Shown piece by piece: positions 22,515 through 34,359 of a stretch of 64,000 nucleotides of DNA. The notes under the pieces are model-generated. The model was not told the DNA's origin, did not search any database, and saw only the letters and a list, made by a program, of their open reading frames with translations. The stretch is taken from assembly GCF_910592395.1 (NCBI RefSeq), contig NC_088316.1, forward strand, positions 5,086,001-5,150,000. The letters run 5' to 3'. Each line of letters starts with the position of its first letter. Position 1 is the first letter of the stretch. The stretch is from Lineus longissimus. Its lineage: Eukaryota > Nemertea > Pilidiophora > Heteronemertea > Lineidae. Made by a program: the position numbers and the translations under genes.

Positions 22515-23690
22515 TCATTTTTCTAAAAATCCCGTATGTAATACGAGTCTTATATAGCGCAATACCCAACCATTAACTGGCCGCTCAAAGCGCTTGATAG
22601 GCCTCTTTAAAAAACAAATGTTTAAGTTGTCCCTTGAAAGATAACAGAGAGCTACAGTTGAAGGAAGTTTGTTCCACAGCTGAGGGGTTCCAATTGAAAA
22701 TGCTCTACCACCGACTGACATGACATTGGCCTTTGGGATAGACAGAAGAACGGCCGATGAAGAGCGCAGAGTTCGAGAAACGGTATGAAAGGTGAGAAGT
22801 TATGAAAGGTATTGGGGAGCAAGTTGGTGAAGACACTTGTAAGTAAGAAGGAGAACCTTATTTTTGATGCGCTGTTGCACAGGAAGCCAATGTAGAGACC
22901 TGAGTACTGGGGAGACGGAAAATCATTTCTTGGTCTTGGTAATTAGGCGAGTGGCAGAGTTTTGTACCTTCTGTAGGGGTGTAATTGTTGAATTAGGAAA
23001 ACCAAGGAAAAGGGAATTACAGAAATCCAGGCGAGATATTACAAGAGCCTGGACATATAACCTGGTGGTATTTGGAATTAGATATTTTCTGATTTTCCCG
23101 ATGTTACGAATGGGAAAATTGGTGGCCCGTACACAGGTGCTAATCTGTTCTTTGAAATTGAAATCACGGTCCAAAATCACACCCAAATCTCTTGCAGAAA
23201 CAGAAGAATATATATTATAGTGAAGGCCACATACAACTGACTGTCATCAGCATATGAGTGGTACATAATGGCATGCTTACGGATGATTCCACCAACTGGG
23301 GTAGTGTAGACAGTAAAAAGTACTGGTCCCAGTATAGAACCCTGGGGAACACCGAACTTCATAGGACTAGGTCTTGACAATTTGCCGTTAATGCAGACCT
23401 CTTGTGATCTGCTATCAAGATAAGACGAAACCCATGCCAGTGCTGTGCCAGTAACACCCATAGCAGCAAGTCTCTGAAGTAATCTGGAATGGTCCACAGT
23501 GTCAAATGCGGCGTTCATATCGAGTAATACAAGGAGTACACACTTCTTTTCATCAAGTGCATGAATTATGTCATTGTGTACTCGCAAGAGTGCCGTTTCA
23601 ACACTGTGAAGTGGTTTGTAAGCAGATTGAAACTTGTCAAGAGCACCGTTTTCAGCAATATGGCTTGAATATTAGGCGTGAATATCAGTG
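22515..23690 (-). pseudogene. Broken CR1/L2-type LINE fragment
   Basis: Minus-strand pieces of one reverse transcriptase: LDMNAAFDTVDHSRLL, GVPQGSILGPVLF and HSYADDSQLY (23,587-23,221), then, after an internal deletion and frame change, SVSARDLGVILD, LDFCNSLFLGFPN (23,186-22,923), LRSLHWLPVQQR (about 22,880) and GGRAFSIGTPQLWNKLP (22,721-22,620). The catalytic YADD is intact but roughly 60 residues after it are missing. The 3' end has the GCGCTATATAAGAC-type tail in minus orientation. The 5' part beyond 23,690 is missing. Confidence 0.8.
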
Positions 23691-23699
23691 TTGGCTAAA

Positions 23700-24450
23700 A
23701 CACCCTAATAGGTTTTTCAAAAGCAACACAACTTTAGTTTGCGTGTACAGATGAAATCACTGAAGTCATTGTTACAGTTTTACATAGTATTATGACAGTG
23801 CATCAGACGAAAGGTAACTACATGTATGTTCTTATTGCATTACAACTCCAACTCTCTGCGGCCTGCATAAACTTGTGATAAAAAATGTTGGTTTTTGTAT
23901 CGAGCTGCAAACTAGTGAGAAGGAGAAGAATGCAGATCATTAGTATTTTTTTTGATGCAAATTTGTGAAGAGGGCATGGAACAGTTCTTTATCCTTGCTG
24001 CGAATGAACCGTGGAAAGAAATGTGGGATAAATGATATACGTACCATACTTGGCAGCGTTTTCTTTCACTGAAAGATTAGATGACATGATAAAGAGCAAA
24101 ATATGACTAACAGCATAGGCCAGGCTAAGTGGTATTCACTGTCTCTCGTCTCCTTATGCCGTTATTTTTGCCGAAGCATGAATTTTCTTCCTTTTTTGGT
24201 TTTAGGGTAAGGACACACACTGTACAAACATTACGGACAGCAACTCCGTTATACAAGTTTAATTCTTGATCATACATTGAGTTATTAGGTAGAATTCCTA
24301 TCCATCAATAACACGTGAGCGATTTTAGAGAATATGTAACGTGCTACCAGCACGAACATCTTTGAGCACTCTAATTATGACTCTGATTACATTCGGTGAA
24401 TTATATATAAGGATGTCCTCGTTAATACCGGTAGCCTATCCTTTCTGTAC
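23700..24450. other. AT-rich DNA without a gene
   Basis: Between two minus-strand LINE fragments. No ORF, splice pattern or repeat that I can assign. Confidence 0.4.
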
Positions 24451-27103
24451 TATATTTATTTATTTAATCGTACATAATAGTACATTCAACAGAGTGCAGT
24501 GCTGTATTGTGCAGTGAGAAAAATAAATAGATGGAAGAACATTTTAAAAACAAGTTAGAAACAGGCAGCAAATGCCACAACTAATTACCAGTGATACTCA
24601 ATTGAACTTGTTTATACAGATATTATATTGGCCATCAACAAATTATTCAGCCTCAGGTGTCTGTAAAATTTAGTTTACACATAAATCATTTAATATAGTA
24701 TTAATCTCATCAAGATTAAAGAAATTGCGGTCTCTATTGTCTCTTGAACTTATCATATCTCTGATGACATTTGCCTTGTCTCTTAGAATGACTGTTGCAT
24801 CATTTAAAAAAACAGTTTTATTTATAGAAATCTGTGTAACATCATATTTTGTAACACCCGCTTTTGTACACACGGTATTGATGTTGTTAGCGACCTCTGA
24901 ATTACTACCCTTAAGGGCCAACTGACCGGCAATTCTTAGCAATGGGTTAGTGCTTCTTGCTTTCCCACCAATGAATTTTAAGAAGCGCGTATGGAGTTGC
25001 AGTTCTGGGGGTAGGTCTTCACAGATGAGTGGGAGCAGATTACAGTGTGTCAAATAGGACACATTATATAATTTCCTGACACATTTCCTCCAGGCGACGC
25101 AGAATCGATCAAGTTTTCTGGGGGTAAAATTCCAGAGCACGCATCCATATAGTGCCATTGCGAATGATTTGAATAACTTGTATTTTGTTACTGAGTGGCA
25201 ATGTCCAAATTGAGCAACCAAAGTATTTACTCTAGAATACAAAACGTTGATGGCATTTTCAAGGTTTTTCCCATTACTATTCTCTCCAACAATATGACCA
25301 AGGTGAGTGGCCCAAGATACGACATTAATCACATGAGCCTCCCAGGCAAAAGGGGGGTGATTCTCTACTCCTTCCCCTGAATACACTAGTTGACTTTTTG
25401 TTTGATTGAAAATAACCTGGTATTCTTTTGAGAATACCGAACATATTTGTAAGAGCATGCGTAACCCATGCCTAGTTGGGGATAATATTACTATATCATC
25501 AGCGTAAGCAAATACTCCCATAAATATATTTCCTACATAGCATCCGTAACCAGAATCCTTTAACATTGACAACAGTTCATCGGTGTAAATACAAAAAAGT
25601 ATCGGGGAGAGAACACCTCCTTGCTTAACACCATAACGCACACCAAAATTTCTACTTCTGTGACCGTTCCAAGATACATTGACTGTTTGGTATGTATACA
25701 GGATAGCGAGGAACCTAGTTATGATAGGACAGCATCCCTTTTTAAGTAATAACTTGAATAATTTGATGTACATGTAATTCACTCTATCAAATGCCTTACT
25801 TGCATCTAAAAACATGGAGTAAATACCACTTCCTCTGTTTCTATAATACTGAATCGTCTCATTATAAACGAAAGTACACTGAGTCGTGGACATTTTCTTC
25901 TTAAACCCGAATTGTAAATCACAGGATGAAAACACTTTTTCGTTTTTTGACATCAGAACATGATCTAACACCTTCCCTAAAATACTACTAAGAGTAATCC
26001 CTCTATAGTTGTCAGAGTCTTTCAGCGATTTTCTTTTATCTTTTGGGATAGGAAATATTGTCGATTCCTTAAAACCATGTGGTACATATGCATGGGTTAA
26101 CATCGCCGTGAATAATTTCGCAAGGCATTCTTTAAATTTGTCACTACTATGAATAAAATGGTCCGTATAGATTTTGTAATTGCCGCCATGTTTCCCCTTG
26201 TTAAGTAGCCCAATTGCATTTCGGACTTCAGCTACTGTGACCACGTGATCATCATGACCACACATAACATGGTGATGTTGATTCACAATTTGGGAATCGA
26301 TGTCATCCAGGAGGACGTTCATTTCCTCTTCACGATATGAGACACTGGAATATAATTTGTCGTATTTATCAGCAAATATATTAGCGATATCACCCTTTTC
26401 TGTCTTACCATCAACTATGTTAGCATAACTTGACGCTTTACCTTTCATTTTATTAACCCTTGACCAAAACGCCCTACTATCGGTTTCGGGGAGAGATTCT
26501 GCTAAGTGATTTCTCTCTTCGATATCGTTATTTTTCTTAAGCCGTCGAATTTCGTAGTGGTATTTTGCCCGAGTTGCTCTACGAATATCCGCGACCGCAC
26601 CTTGCCTGGGTGATCCGATACTTTTCCAGATGTTGTGCCGGAAAATTGCTGTTTCCCTACCGTGTTTTATTTTCTCATTCCACCCGGGGACATGACCTGA
26701 CTTAGGCATATTCCCAAACTGTGGGATACATAACTGACCAGCTTTTAAACAAGCTTCGAGTAGTTGTTCATGCAATAACTCAATCTCATTTTTGTGATCT
26801 TTACAGAAGTACTCACGACATTGACAGGCCGCATTTGGCATTATGATTACTTCTAGCAGTTCATCGAGCATACGGTTATAATTTTCTATATCTACTGTGG
26901 ATGCTTTCTTCCACATGGTACCCCTTTTGACTTGACGAGGGATCTCCTCGCTTAAAAGTAGGACCATACATTTCGGAGGTCCACAAAAGGGTAACAGTAG
27001 GACTAAGTAGGCCCTGGTCCCGCCTTTATTGTGACTTGTCATGCACAATCCGGAAAGCGCCGCTTTCCATACCCCCTGGAACGTTGACTAACAAAACAAT
27101 TAG
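24450..27103 (-). mobile_element. 5'-truncated non-LTR retrotransposon
   Basis: Contains the 792-codon ORF and a short 3' region ending near 24,450. The 5' junction at about 27,103 joins directly to unit sequence (AAATACCCGCTGGTGTGACT), which is at 5,292 in unit 1. Confidence 0.7.
24670..27048 (-). CDS. LINE ORF2, endonuclease missing, RT intact
   Basis: A 792-codon uninterrupted frame. Residues about 40-260 form the linker after the endonuclease (TMWKKASTVDIENYNRML near the start). Reverse transcriptase blocks follow: DNYRGITLSSILGKVLD (about 346-362), LQFGFKKKMSTTQCTF (about 378-393), LDASKAFDRV (about 414-423), GVKQGGVLSPILFCIY (about 473-488) and FAYADDIVIL (about 513-522). This is an APE-type non-LTR element with a full YADD centre, of a different clade from the L2-type pieces nearby. 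The endonuclease is absent because the element is 5'-truncated near 27,103, where the tandem unit resumes. Confidence 0.85.
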   Translation of the reverse strand: MCMTSHNKGGTRAYLVLLLPFCGPPKCMVLLLSEEIPRQVKRGTMWKKASTVDIENYNRMLDELLEVIIMPNAACQCREYFCKDHKNEIELLHEQLLEACLKAGQLCIPQFGNMPKSGHVPGWNEKIKHGRETAIFRHNIWKSIGSPRQGAVADIRRATRAKYHYEIRRLKKNNDIEERNHLAESLPETDSRAFWSRVNKMKGKASSYANIVDGKTEKGDIANIFADKYDKLYSSVSYREEEMNVLLDDIDSQIVNQHHHVMCGHDDHVVTVAEVRNAIGLLNKGKHGGNYKIYTDHFIHSSDKFKECLAKLFTAMLTHAYVPHGFKESTIFPIPKDKRKSLKDSDNYRGITLSSILGKVLDHVLMSKNEKVFSSCDLQFGFKKKMSTTQCTFVYNETIQYYRNRGSGIYSMFLDASKAFDRVNYMYIKLFKLLLKKGCCPIITRFLAILYTYQTVNVSWNGHRSRNFGVRYGVKQGGVLSPILFCIYTDELLSMLKDSGYGCYVGNIFMGVFAYADDIVILSPTRHGLRMLLQICSVFSKEYQVIFNQTKSQLVYSGEGVENHPPFAWEAHVINVVSWATHLGHIVGENSNGKNLENAINVLYSRVNTLVAQFGHCHSVTKYKLFKSFAMALYGCVLWNFTPRKLDRFCVAWRKCVRKLYNVSYLTHCNLLPLICEDLPPELQLHTRFLKFIGGKARSTNPLLRIAGQLALKGSNSEVANNINTVCTKAGVTKYDVTQISINKTVFLNDATVILRDKANVIRDMISSRDNRDRNFFNLDEINTILNDLCVN

Positions 27104-27301
27104 AAATACCCGCTGGTGTGACTTACATATCTTTAGCCAATGACTGTGACGACCTGTGCATACAATAACACTGTTCATGGAGTATACATAGCCAATTATA
27201 ATGCATGCAATATATGGCACCCTAAGAGGTCTCGTCATAATGGCACCCGATACCGGTATTCACGAAACCTGTAGGGTTACAATATCAACCCGAATACTTA
27301 C

Positions 27302-27325
27302 GCCATGGCAGGAAAAGATCGGTGT
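27302..27325 (-). pseudogene. 24-nt microexon with broken acceptor (unit 2 copy)
   Basis: The coding part and donor are as in unit 1, but the acceptor AG has become TG (taactg instead of taacag on the minus strand), so normal splicing into this microexon should fail. Confidence 0.55.
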
Positions 27326-28173
27326 CAGTTACTGTAAAAAAAGAAAAAAACCTTGCAGTTAAATATGACTAAAACAGTTCCTAAAACTACGAATCAAGGC
27401 CTGCTAATTAATTCAGCGGCCAATGGAAACCGTTTTAACCCCTGGTCAGTGCTCGACGAGCAATTCGACGTCAAAATCAAGTCACATTTTTGAGTTAACG
27501 ATTTGTTATTATTCGCTTTTGCCGGTTTCGTTTGGGTTAAAGACCGAGTATTGGGCTATATATAGGCCTGGATTTTTTAACTGGGAGGTAAGGGGCAAAA
27601 ATCGTAATGTGTGACTCTGGAAGTTTTTCGATTCGTTTGTGGGGTATGAATAACTATTCGAACCCTGACCCTAAACAATAATTCAAAACGTCGATCACCT
27701 GACTGAAAAGGGTGTCAGAGTTTTTACTAGCCGTTGCCCCGGGAAAAGCCTGGGAGAGACGGGGAAATATGCGCATGAAAATAAAGAAACTAGGTGCGCG
27801 TATTGCACTGTACGAATTCACTGTTGGTTCATCTGGTATACCATTGAATTTCAAAGTAAATATACAACCGGGTTCCTCTCTTCATCTCTTCAAATACTAT
27901 TACTCTAATTGGCTTTCTTATAGTGCCTGCCCAATCTCGGTTCAAACAATTTGTTTGCTACTGCAGCTTGAACAGGTTGCGCATTTTTCTTCATACCTGA
28001 TATTACAAATCATGATGCGCGAAGAACGTTATCACCAAATGAATAAAACTGTATTTTGCTGAATAATCAACGAATGTATTTTTTCTACCCAAATAAAGAG
28101 TGAATTTTGAACTTTCTTTTAGATTAAGTTGATCTTTAGACGAGCCCTGGCCTGATCGAGTACAGGTACTTAC

Positions 28174-28284
28174 TTTCGCACATATTGCCAGCAGTTTTGG
28201 TACCAGTTGGGCAAGTCCCTCCAAACATATCGGCTGCAAATTTCCCTCTAACGGTAAATCCTCCAGAAGTAGTCTCAGCGGTGC
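28174..28284 (-). CDS. 111-nt mosaic-gene exon (unit 2 copy, open)
   Basis: Phase 1-1 exon, fully open: TAETTSGGFTVRGKFAADMF followed by GGTCPTGTKTAGNMCE. It has one Cys pair. Acceptor tttacag and donor gtaagtacc are intact, but its partner microexon downstream has lost its acceptor. Read-through upstream of the acceptor gives a signal-peptide-like start (MLVAHFACCTLLFFMGF); this is an alternative first exon that I consider less likely because the homologue at 47,606 has a clear acceptor there. Confidence 0.5.
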
Positions 28285-30016
28285 CTGTAAACCCCATAAA
28301 AAACAGTAATGTGCAACAAGCAAAATGTGCAACAAGCAAAAAGACAGTTGACCCACAGGTAAAATATCCCGATATAACTTATATTCTTTGTTAAAGGGAC
28401 AACTTGGGCGTGGAAGTACCTGACCAGGAAGATGATGACTCTCCGCTTGCCATGCGCGGCCACCAGTAGTATCACAGAGATGCCGAGTTCAAATAATGAG
28501 GGGAAAACCAGAAAGAAGAACCAGGCCTTAGGGTATACCGACATTGGTCTAGCCAGACTAACCTGTCTCAACCAGACCGAGTTCCGAACTGTGACTTAGT
28601 CAACCAAAAGTCTTTCAATAGGTTTATAAATTTACTGAAAAACTCTGGTCAAGCAGTTTGGAAACTTCATCATTTTCATACTGTGAACCAAGGCGGGAAT
28701 CTCCAGAATGACTCGGTCCCCTGATGTTGCATGTTGATCGAAGAACTTCGTGTATGGCTGCTGTGCACATAACTGTCTGAGTACCTATAGTCTCCATACC
28801 CAATCCCCGGCAGCGTCCCCAAGTCTCGCTGTTGACGCCGATCCAACAGCGCCTTCTGTCGGCACCCGGTCCTCCATCCCCGGGCTCGATGTTCCCGGGT
28901 TCTCTGTTTTCCCCTGTACGATAAAATACCATGTTTATGTTGGGGTACGACGTTCGTCTTTATTGTACGTATATACTTGTGGATCAGGAAAATAGAACTA
29001 CACAATGCCGTGGAGCAGTTATTCATGTACATTTGCTGAAACCTGGGAAGATATATTTCAATTATAATATAAGATGTATCAAGTTTTAGTTGCTGGTTTT
29101 AATAGTTGTATTGCTATCTACAACATTTATACTCAGAGTGCGTATTCACACAATTAGAATGTTCGAATATCTTACACAGCGGGAACATTTGTGTGAGGCG
29201 ATCATTCTGCATTTGGGTGGGGAACCAGATGAGTCGCGTACAAGGGTGAAAATTTCAGAGTGGGAGTGTTTTAAGAGCAAATAGGCCCAACTATCTATTT
29301 TTTAAAGTAGATAATGCAATATTTGATATACGATAACTAAACTAAGATGAAATTTCAACTATCAGTTACTTGAAAAAACCCTACCGATCGTAAAAGTATC
29401 GATCCATTTTTTAATTTCCAGTAAGTGTACTATCATGAATAGCTGGGCCGTATCCCCTTTGTTGCCATTATATTTCTTTTTTACTGCACGAGAGACCGCT
29501 TTGTCAGATCTACTGTTGCAGAGATAGATATGGCATCGTCATATGTATGATAAGGCATATGCATGATAGAACGCATCCGCTAATTAGTCCGCATGCACTT
29601 CCATCCAAGCCAAGATACTCTTGTCCGCGGACTATGTTCCGCCCCTTTTCTACAGTAGAGCTGCGTATTTGAATTCAGTGTTTGAAGTTTTCCAGTCATA
29701 GCTACTTGGAAGATATAGACAGCTCTCGAATGGGCTTGAATGTACTTAAAACGCGATGTTTGAAGAAGGCCGGACACAGTGAATGCAACACCTCTTAATC
29801 GCACGGTTCGCTATACAAATGTAGGTAAGTTTACCGTTCATTATCACCAAACTTGCTTGAAAAACACAGAGTTCAATCTTTTAATCTTGTGATTCAATAC
29901 CCAATGCATGACTGAAATGCAGCATCGAGAAGAGAAAATTAGTCATTGCATCGTTAGTCGTCGGTTTGTCCTTTGATTTTGTCACACAAAACTTCGAAAT
30001 CATATAAAAAAATGAA

Positions 30017-30253
30017 ATGTCAGTCGGTTTTAAATGTTTCTCCAGAAACAATGGTTATTTTGACGGTCAGTTTAACGGTAAGTGTCACCTTCCCTTCCTC
30101 AGAACCGAATTCGTTCATAAGATATCAGGTTCTCTACCAATCTATGAGCAGAAACACGATGTTCACCGGCGCAATGTTATCATTTCGAATGATAGTCATC
30201 CTCGGAACGGTGCTTTTAGTTTTGTCGCTCGTATTTTAGATAGTGAGTTTTGA
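30017..30253 (+). CDS. Conserved ORF of unknown function (unit 2)
   Basis: Copy of 12,501-12,737 with the same 78-codon frame. DNA identity is so high that conservation says little about selection. Confidence 0.25.
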   Translation: MSVGFKCFSRNNGYFDGQFNGKCHLPFLRTEFVHKISGSLPIYEQKHDVHRRNVIISNDSHPRNGAFSFVARILDSEF

Positions 30254-31045
30254 AAGGCCGGACAACGGCTGGCTTTTGATACAGCAACCACAGCAAGTAC
30301 AGGACTTGGTTTGCATATATTGTAATATGAAACCACGTCACTGCGCTGCGTACACTCTACTTCCATTGACGCGTTTGGATGGAAACTATCGCAAATAGAG
30401 GAATCAGTTGATATTGACGCTCATATAAGAGAGTCTATGATATTATATCGATGGGAAAATTCCGTTTTCCAGCGATATTTTGTTGGTGGCACCCATTGTC
30501 GGGCACTAATTCGGTGTATCGCCCTTGTTTTGGGAGAGATAAAGTTATCGAGCTGGGACGTGACATAATCACAGTAGCCCTAAACATGCTAAAGAAAAAA
30601 CGGTTGGGGGCTCAGTCCGAGCGATGTGGGTATGTTCAAGGAATTGATACCGAACTGGAGTAATTGGTTGCCTCACCATAACCGCTCGGGTGAAGCTAAC
30701 ATGTTGACAAAACCGAGGTGTAGCCGAGATTTTGGCCTACAATTAACTATATTTAGCTCCAGCCACCTGAGCGTGTGGTATCAATTTCTATTCTAAAACA
30801 TCTCAAATGAAATAACGAATAATGTGTTTTTAAACGCTTTTCGACTGCTTCCATATTTTGCACCGACCCAAGCGGTTATGGTTGCCAAAACATAACCACT
30901 GAATTCAGAACGAGACTTCTTTGGCGCATAGTACATTTCCACTGTAAAGTATGGTTCATTCTAAATCCATGTGGTGGTATTGCATAGTTACATGAGATAA
31001 CATGTGCTTAAATCCGCGAATCTTGTCTTAGTTATTTCTTTCTAG

Positions 31046-31264
31046 ATCCGAATGCACATACATGTATCAGCTTTTTACAAACTTACGAAGATATGGCAGG
31101 AGAAGACCATTGATTTTGCGGAGGAACAATGGAATGACTTGGATTTCATTGAGGAGATGCTCAAAACATGGACTTGTCTCAGGCCTAATACTCCGTTTTT
31201 ATCGCTCTTAGGCACAGCGACAACGATACTTGTCAGTCACCCCATTACCTATATTTCAATGTAG
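31046..31264 (+). pseudogene. Frameshifted copy of the candidate terminal exon (unit 2)
   Basis: Aligned with 13,536-13,723. An extra T in the run after CAGC shifts the frame, and the stop codon position is changed, so the frame runs on to 31,264. Confidence 0.35.
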
Positions 31265-31620
31265 GACGATAACTAGTACATCGATTTTGATAATAACTTC
31301 AGATATTTTATTACTGCTCCCCTGATCTCTTTTACAAACGAAAGACTCCCTTTCCTTCGATTGAAATATAACAAAAAATCTCGATTTAGTTGGCGGTAGA
31401 TTTCTGTAAAAAAATGGAAAATCGCACTAAACGAGAAAATGGTGATATTTGAAGATTGGGGAGGCTAGAGAAACAACGAACACACGCCATTCGAAATATA
31501 TCAATGCCAATTTTAGGCCCCGTGTGTTGCACATTATAAGGGTAAAAAATACATCGGAAGCTCGGATCTCCTTAAACATTTCATAGGAGAGGTCGCCTTT
31601 TTCAGAAAATGTGCTTTTTC

Positions 31621-31950
31621 AGTTGCGGTCATGCAGGCGCAGTGGACACCAAATTGCCACGTCAACATAATTTGTTATTATTTCCTTGGTGTCCACTGTC
31701 TGGGAACACCCCAGGGCGCTCTGGCTTTGGCACTGCACATCTGTGGTGCCTGTGATGAGGAAGTCTCACACTCTCCCATCTTCGTGAGTGGTCGATTTTT
31801 GTCGCAACCATTTGGGCCTAGAGCCCCGCACTGACTTCAGAGTGCATTAATAATGGACTTCAGCTCCATGAAGCTTTCATCAGTGCACCCAGCCCCTGTG
31901 GATTTCATGTTCCCCAGGTAAGTATGCGTACATTGCCACGTCATTTGAAT
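31621..31950. other. Segment lost in unit 2, flanked by 45-bp direct repeats
   Basis: The segment lies between two copies of an AAACATTTCA[A/T]AGGAGAGGTCG...GCTTTTTCAG sequence (31,574-31,620 and 31,951-31,995). Unit 2 has a single fused copy at 14,066-14,112. The segment contains the candidate exon with a donor at 31,917 and a 13-bp inverted repeat (CAGTGGACACCAA / TTGGTGTCCACTG) near 31,638-31,692. Confidence 0.6.
31853..31917 (+). CDS. Candidate exon with splice donor (unit 3)
   Basis: Copy of the exon at the left edge of the window. ATG at 31,853 reads MDFSSMKLSSVHPAPVDFMF to the donor CAG|gtaagt. The alternative frame has a TAG upstream in this copy. No domain recognised. Confidence 0.3.
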
Positions 31951-32307
31951 AAACATTTCAAAGGAGAGGTCGTTTTCAGAAAATATGCTTTTTCAGCCCT
32001 GTTGGGCTTAAACAAGCTCTGGAGCTATAACGGCATTATCAACATGTGGCACACTTAGTTGGCTTTGTGTGACGCAGTTTGTAGCATCAGTTTGTAACAT
32101 ATGCTTGCACAAATCAGCAAATTTTGTTTCAGTCATTTCATTATTGATCAGGAACCAATTATCAGCAGCAATTGTCAGCCTACTACGAGACCATTTTTTT
32201 GGAGAAAGCCACAGCTTTTGCAGTGGAAGAGGAAAGAGGAATTTACTTAGGAGTACGAGATGCTCAGAAAATGGGCCAGTCTCGTTATATCTCGATTTTA
32301 ATATTAG

Positions 32308-32596
32308 TATTTTGATTCTCATGCTGGAAACGTCGTCTCTAAGGAAAATGGAAGGCCTGCAGAAAACAGCATGCTTCGATAATGTCATGACCAATATGAC
32401 AATCCTCACGCCAGTAATAGGAAGCTTATTGGTTGTATCCCGTTTGAAGTGTGCTACATTCTGCCTTGGAATAAAAAAATGTAGGTCGGTAGCCACACAT
32501 CACTTTGGCAACCAACAGATGTGTCAGATAGATGGACGGAAGTACTTTCGTGTTGATGGAGGCCATCAAAAGTGGTGGAGATTGTACAAGATGAGG
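32308..32596 (+). CDS. PAN/apple-domain exon (unit 3)
   Basis: Third copy of the PAN exon, nearly identical to that of unit 1. The frame is open and the donor AGG|gtaaga is kept. The long ORF around it (32,069-32,662) includes flanking intronic sequence and should not be taken as one exon. Confidence 0.5.
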
Positions 32597-34359
32597 GTAA
32601 GATTGTCAGTAACTCGAACATTCAATGGTTACTTCGCCGTCAATTGCTATGCTATATACTAAAGGAAATTGATACTATCAAAGCTGAAATAAAACTGATG
32701 TTTACAAACCTCCTCCGACGAAGTACGGTCTGATGACAAATATATAAGTTAGATATATGCGTGTGCGACAACTACTTTTTGGGTTATAAGAACAAGGACA
32801 AAAATCCGTGTTATGTCGCATAGTTTTAAATGATGACGTCACAGGCGGCATCATCTTTAACGCAACACACGAAAGTACTAACAACAGGTCAGGTCACGTA
32901 GCTGTAATAAACGTCCACACGAATTTTCAGTTAAACTTGCACAATCCACACGATCTTATTGTTTTCCAAGACTTAATCAGCGAGGAACGCTTTCATGCTC
33001 AAATAGATCAATCCGAGCCTGTCAGACCATGAAATTTTCGTATTTACGTTATGTGTGATGTTTTGAGAGGTCTGAACATGGTGGCGATTTTTCATTGATT
33101 TTCATTGGGGCACTCATATTTGGATGAATGGTTCAAACCAACTGACATCAACTCATGTGCATACGTCGTGATGATCTGGAAACTTTAACATAAATATCAT
33201 ATATTATTAGCCCATATAGACCATACTAAATTCTTATACGACTTTTTATTTAATTTTAAAATATTATAGGCCCATAATTCTTAGTTTTGAAAGAGGCTAT
33301 TTTCTTCGACCGGACCTTTTATTTCAGTTACGTGACCAGCAGTAAATTGTACCTTAAATTTTTTTTAAAATTTAGATGACTAACCCCCTTATTCCCAGGA
33401 TAAGTGGATCATGATCATTACTCGGAATGAGTGATCTTACATCGTCAATTTGAGCAAGACAGTACTCGTTTTGAGTACTCAGCCTTGGACGTATGGCAAG
33501 ATTTCGCCACTTTTGAGGATGGACGTCTGTGAATAGACGTACATCCGTGATTTGAGTAAGGCTTACATCTCATGTTTGTGATTCTTGATTTAATCTGACT
33601 TGTTGTTATTTATTCGAACATTAAGTAGGCTGATTTGGGAAGCTAATATTTCTTTCGATTCCTTCTGAGAATCGTTATAGATTCCACCAGGAAAGAGCAA
33701 CCAACCCTCATCAGAGGAATCATGTTGGCAGTCCAACTGAACGGTATAAAAATACATTAGGTGGTAGCTGATAAGGCGTCATGCCTGTAACGCATTAAGA
33801 CTTGGCAGGTACATGCACTGTTGTACGATTGTGCATTGATGAACACATGTATCTTGGTTTCAAAACCACCAAATCTGAATACTTTTAAAAAAAACTTCTT
33901 TTTAATAGCGGATTGGAATGCAAGGTCATTGGCATGTCAATATGATCAAGACAGATAGGCACATGAATTTTAATGCACCTTTATAACATAAATATCCACT
34001 AGTAGAACTAAATTTTACCTTGCAATTTTCGGAACATCATTATGAATCTGATGACGAACTTTGATTACTCCATTGCTTACCCACTATGAGTAGTACAAAC
34101 CTGATGATGAACTCTTTGCTTACTCACTCTGAGTAGTACAAACCTGATGATGAACTCATTGCTTACTCACTCTTAGCTGTACATTGCTCAGAATCTTCGT
34201 GAGTACGTAAAATTACCCAGGATGAGTAGGCCTGGGTTTTCAGTGTATGTTATCTAACATAACGTTAAATTCAGTTGTTCAAAGTCACGTTAGCCATCTT
34301 GTTAGCTGTTATGATGTTATTTTGCTTTGTTTTGTTAGTTGCCAAGCACATTACCAAAA

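Larger units (their letters stand above)
14066..31620. repeat. Tandem unit 2 (about 10 kb unit with large insertions)
   Basis: Second copy of the tandem unit. It joins unit 1 directly at 14,066-14,121, a junction sequence shared with about 150-195 and 31,951-32,006. It lacks the segment equivalent to 31,621-31,950. It carries a 376-bp Kolobok-type MITE (14,126-14,501), a LINE (about 14,796-16,768) and a 5.5 kb block (21,600-27,103) in place of the satellite/Harbinger-MITE junction. The unit sequence resumes at about 27,104 and runs through to 31,620. Confidence 0.88.

Noticed and set aside
28136-28339. Signal-peptide-like start upstream of the 111-nt exon
   Set aside because: The homologous exon at 47,606 has a clear acceptor at the same point, so the hydrophobic stretch is most simply the pyrimidine-rich intron end. 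Kept only as an alternative.
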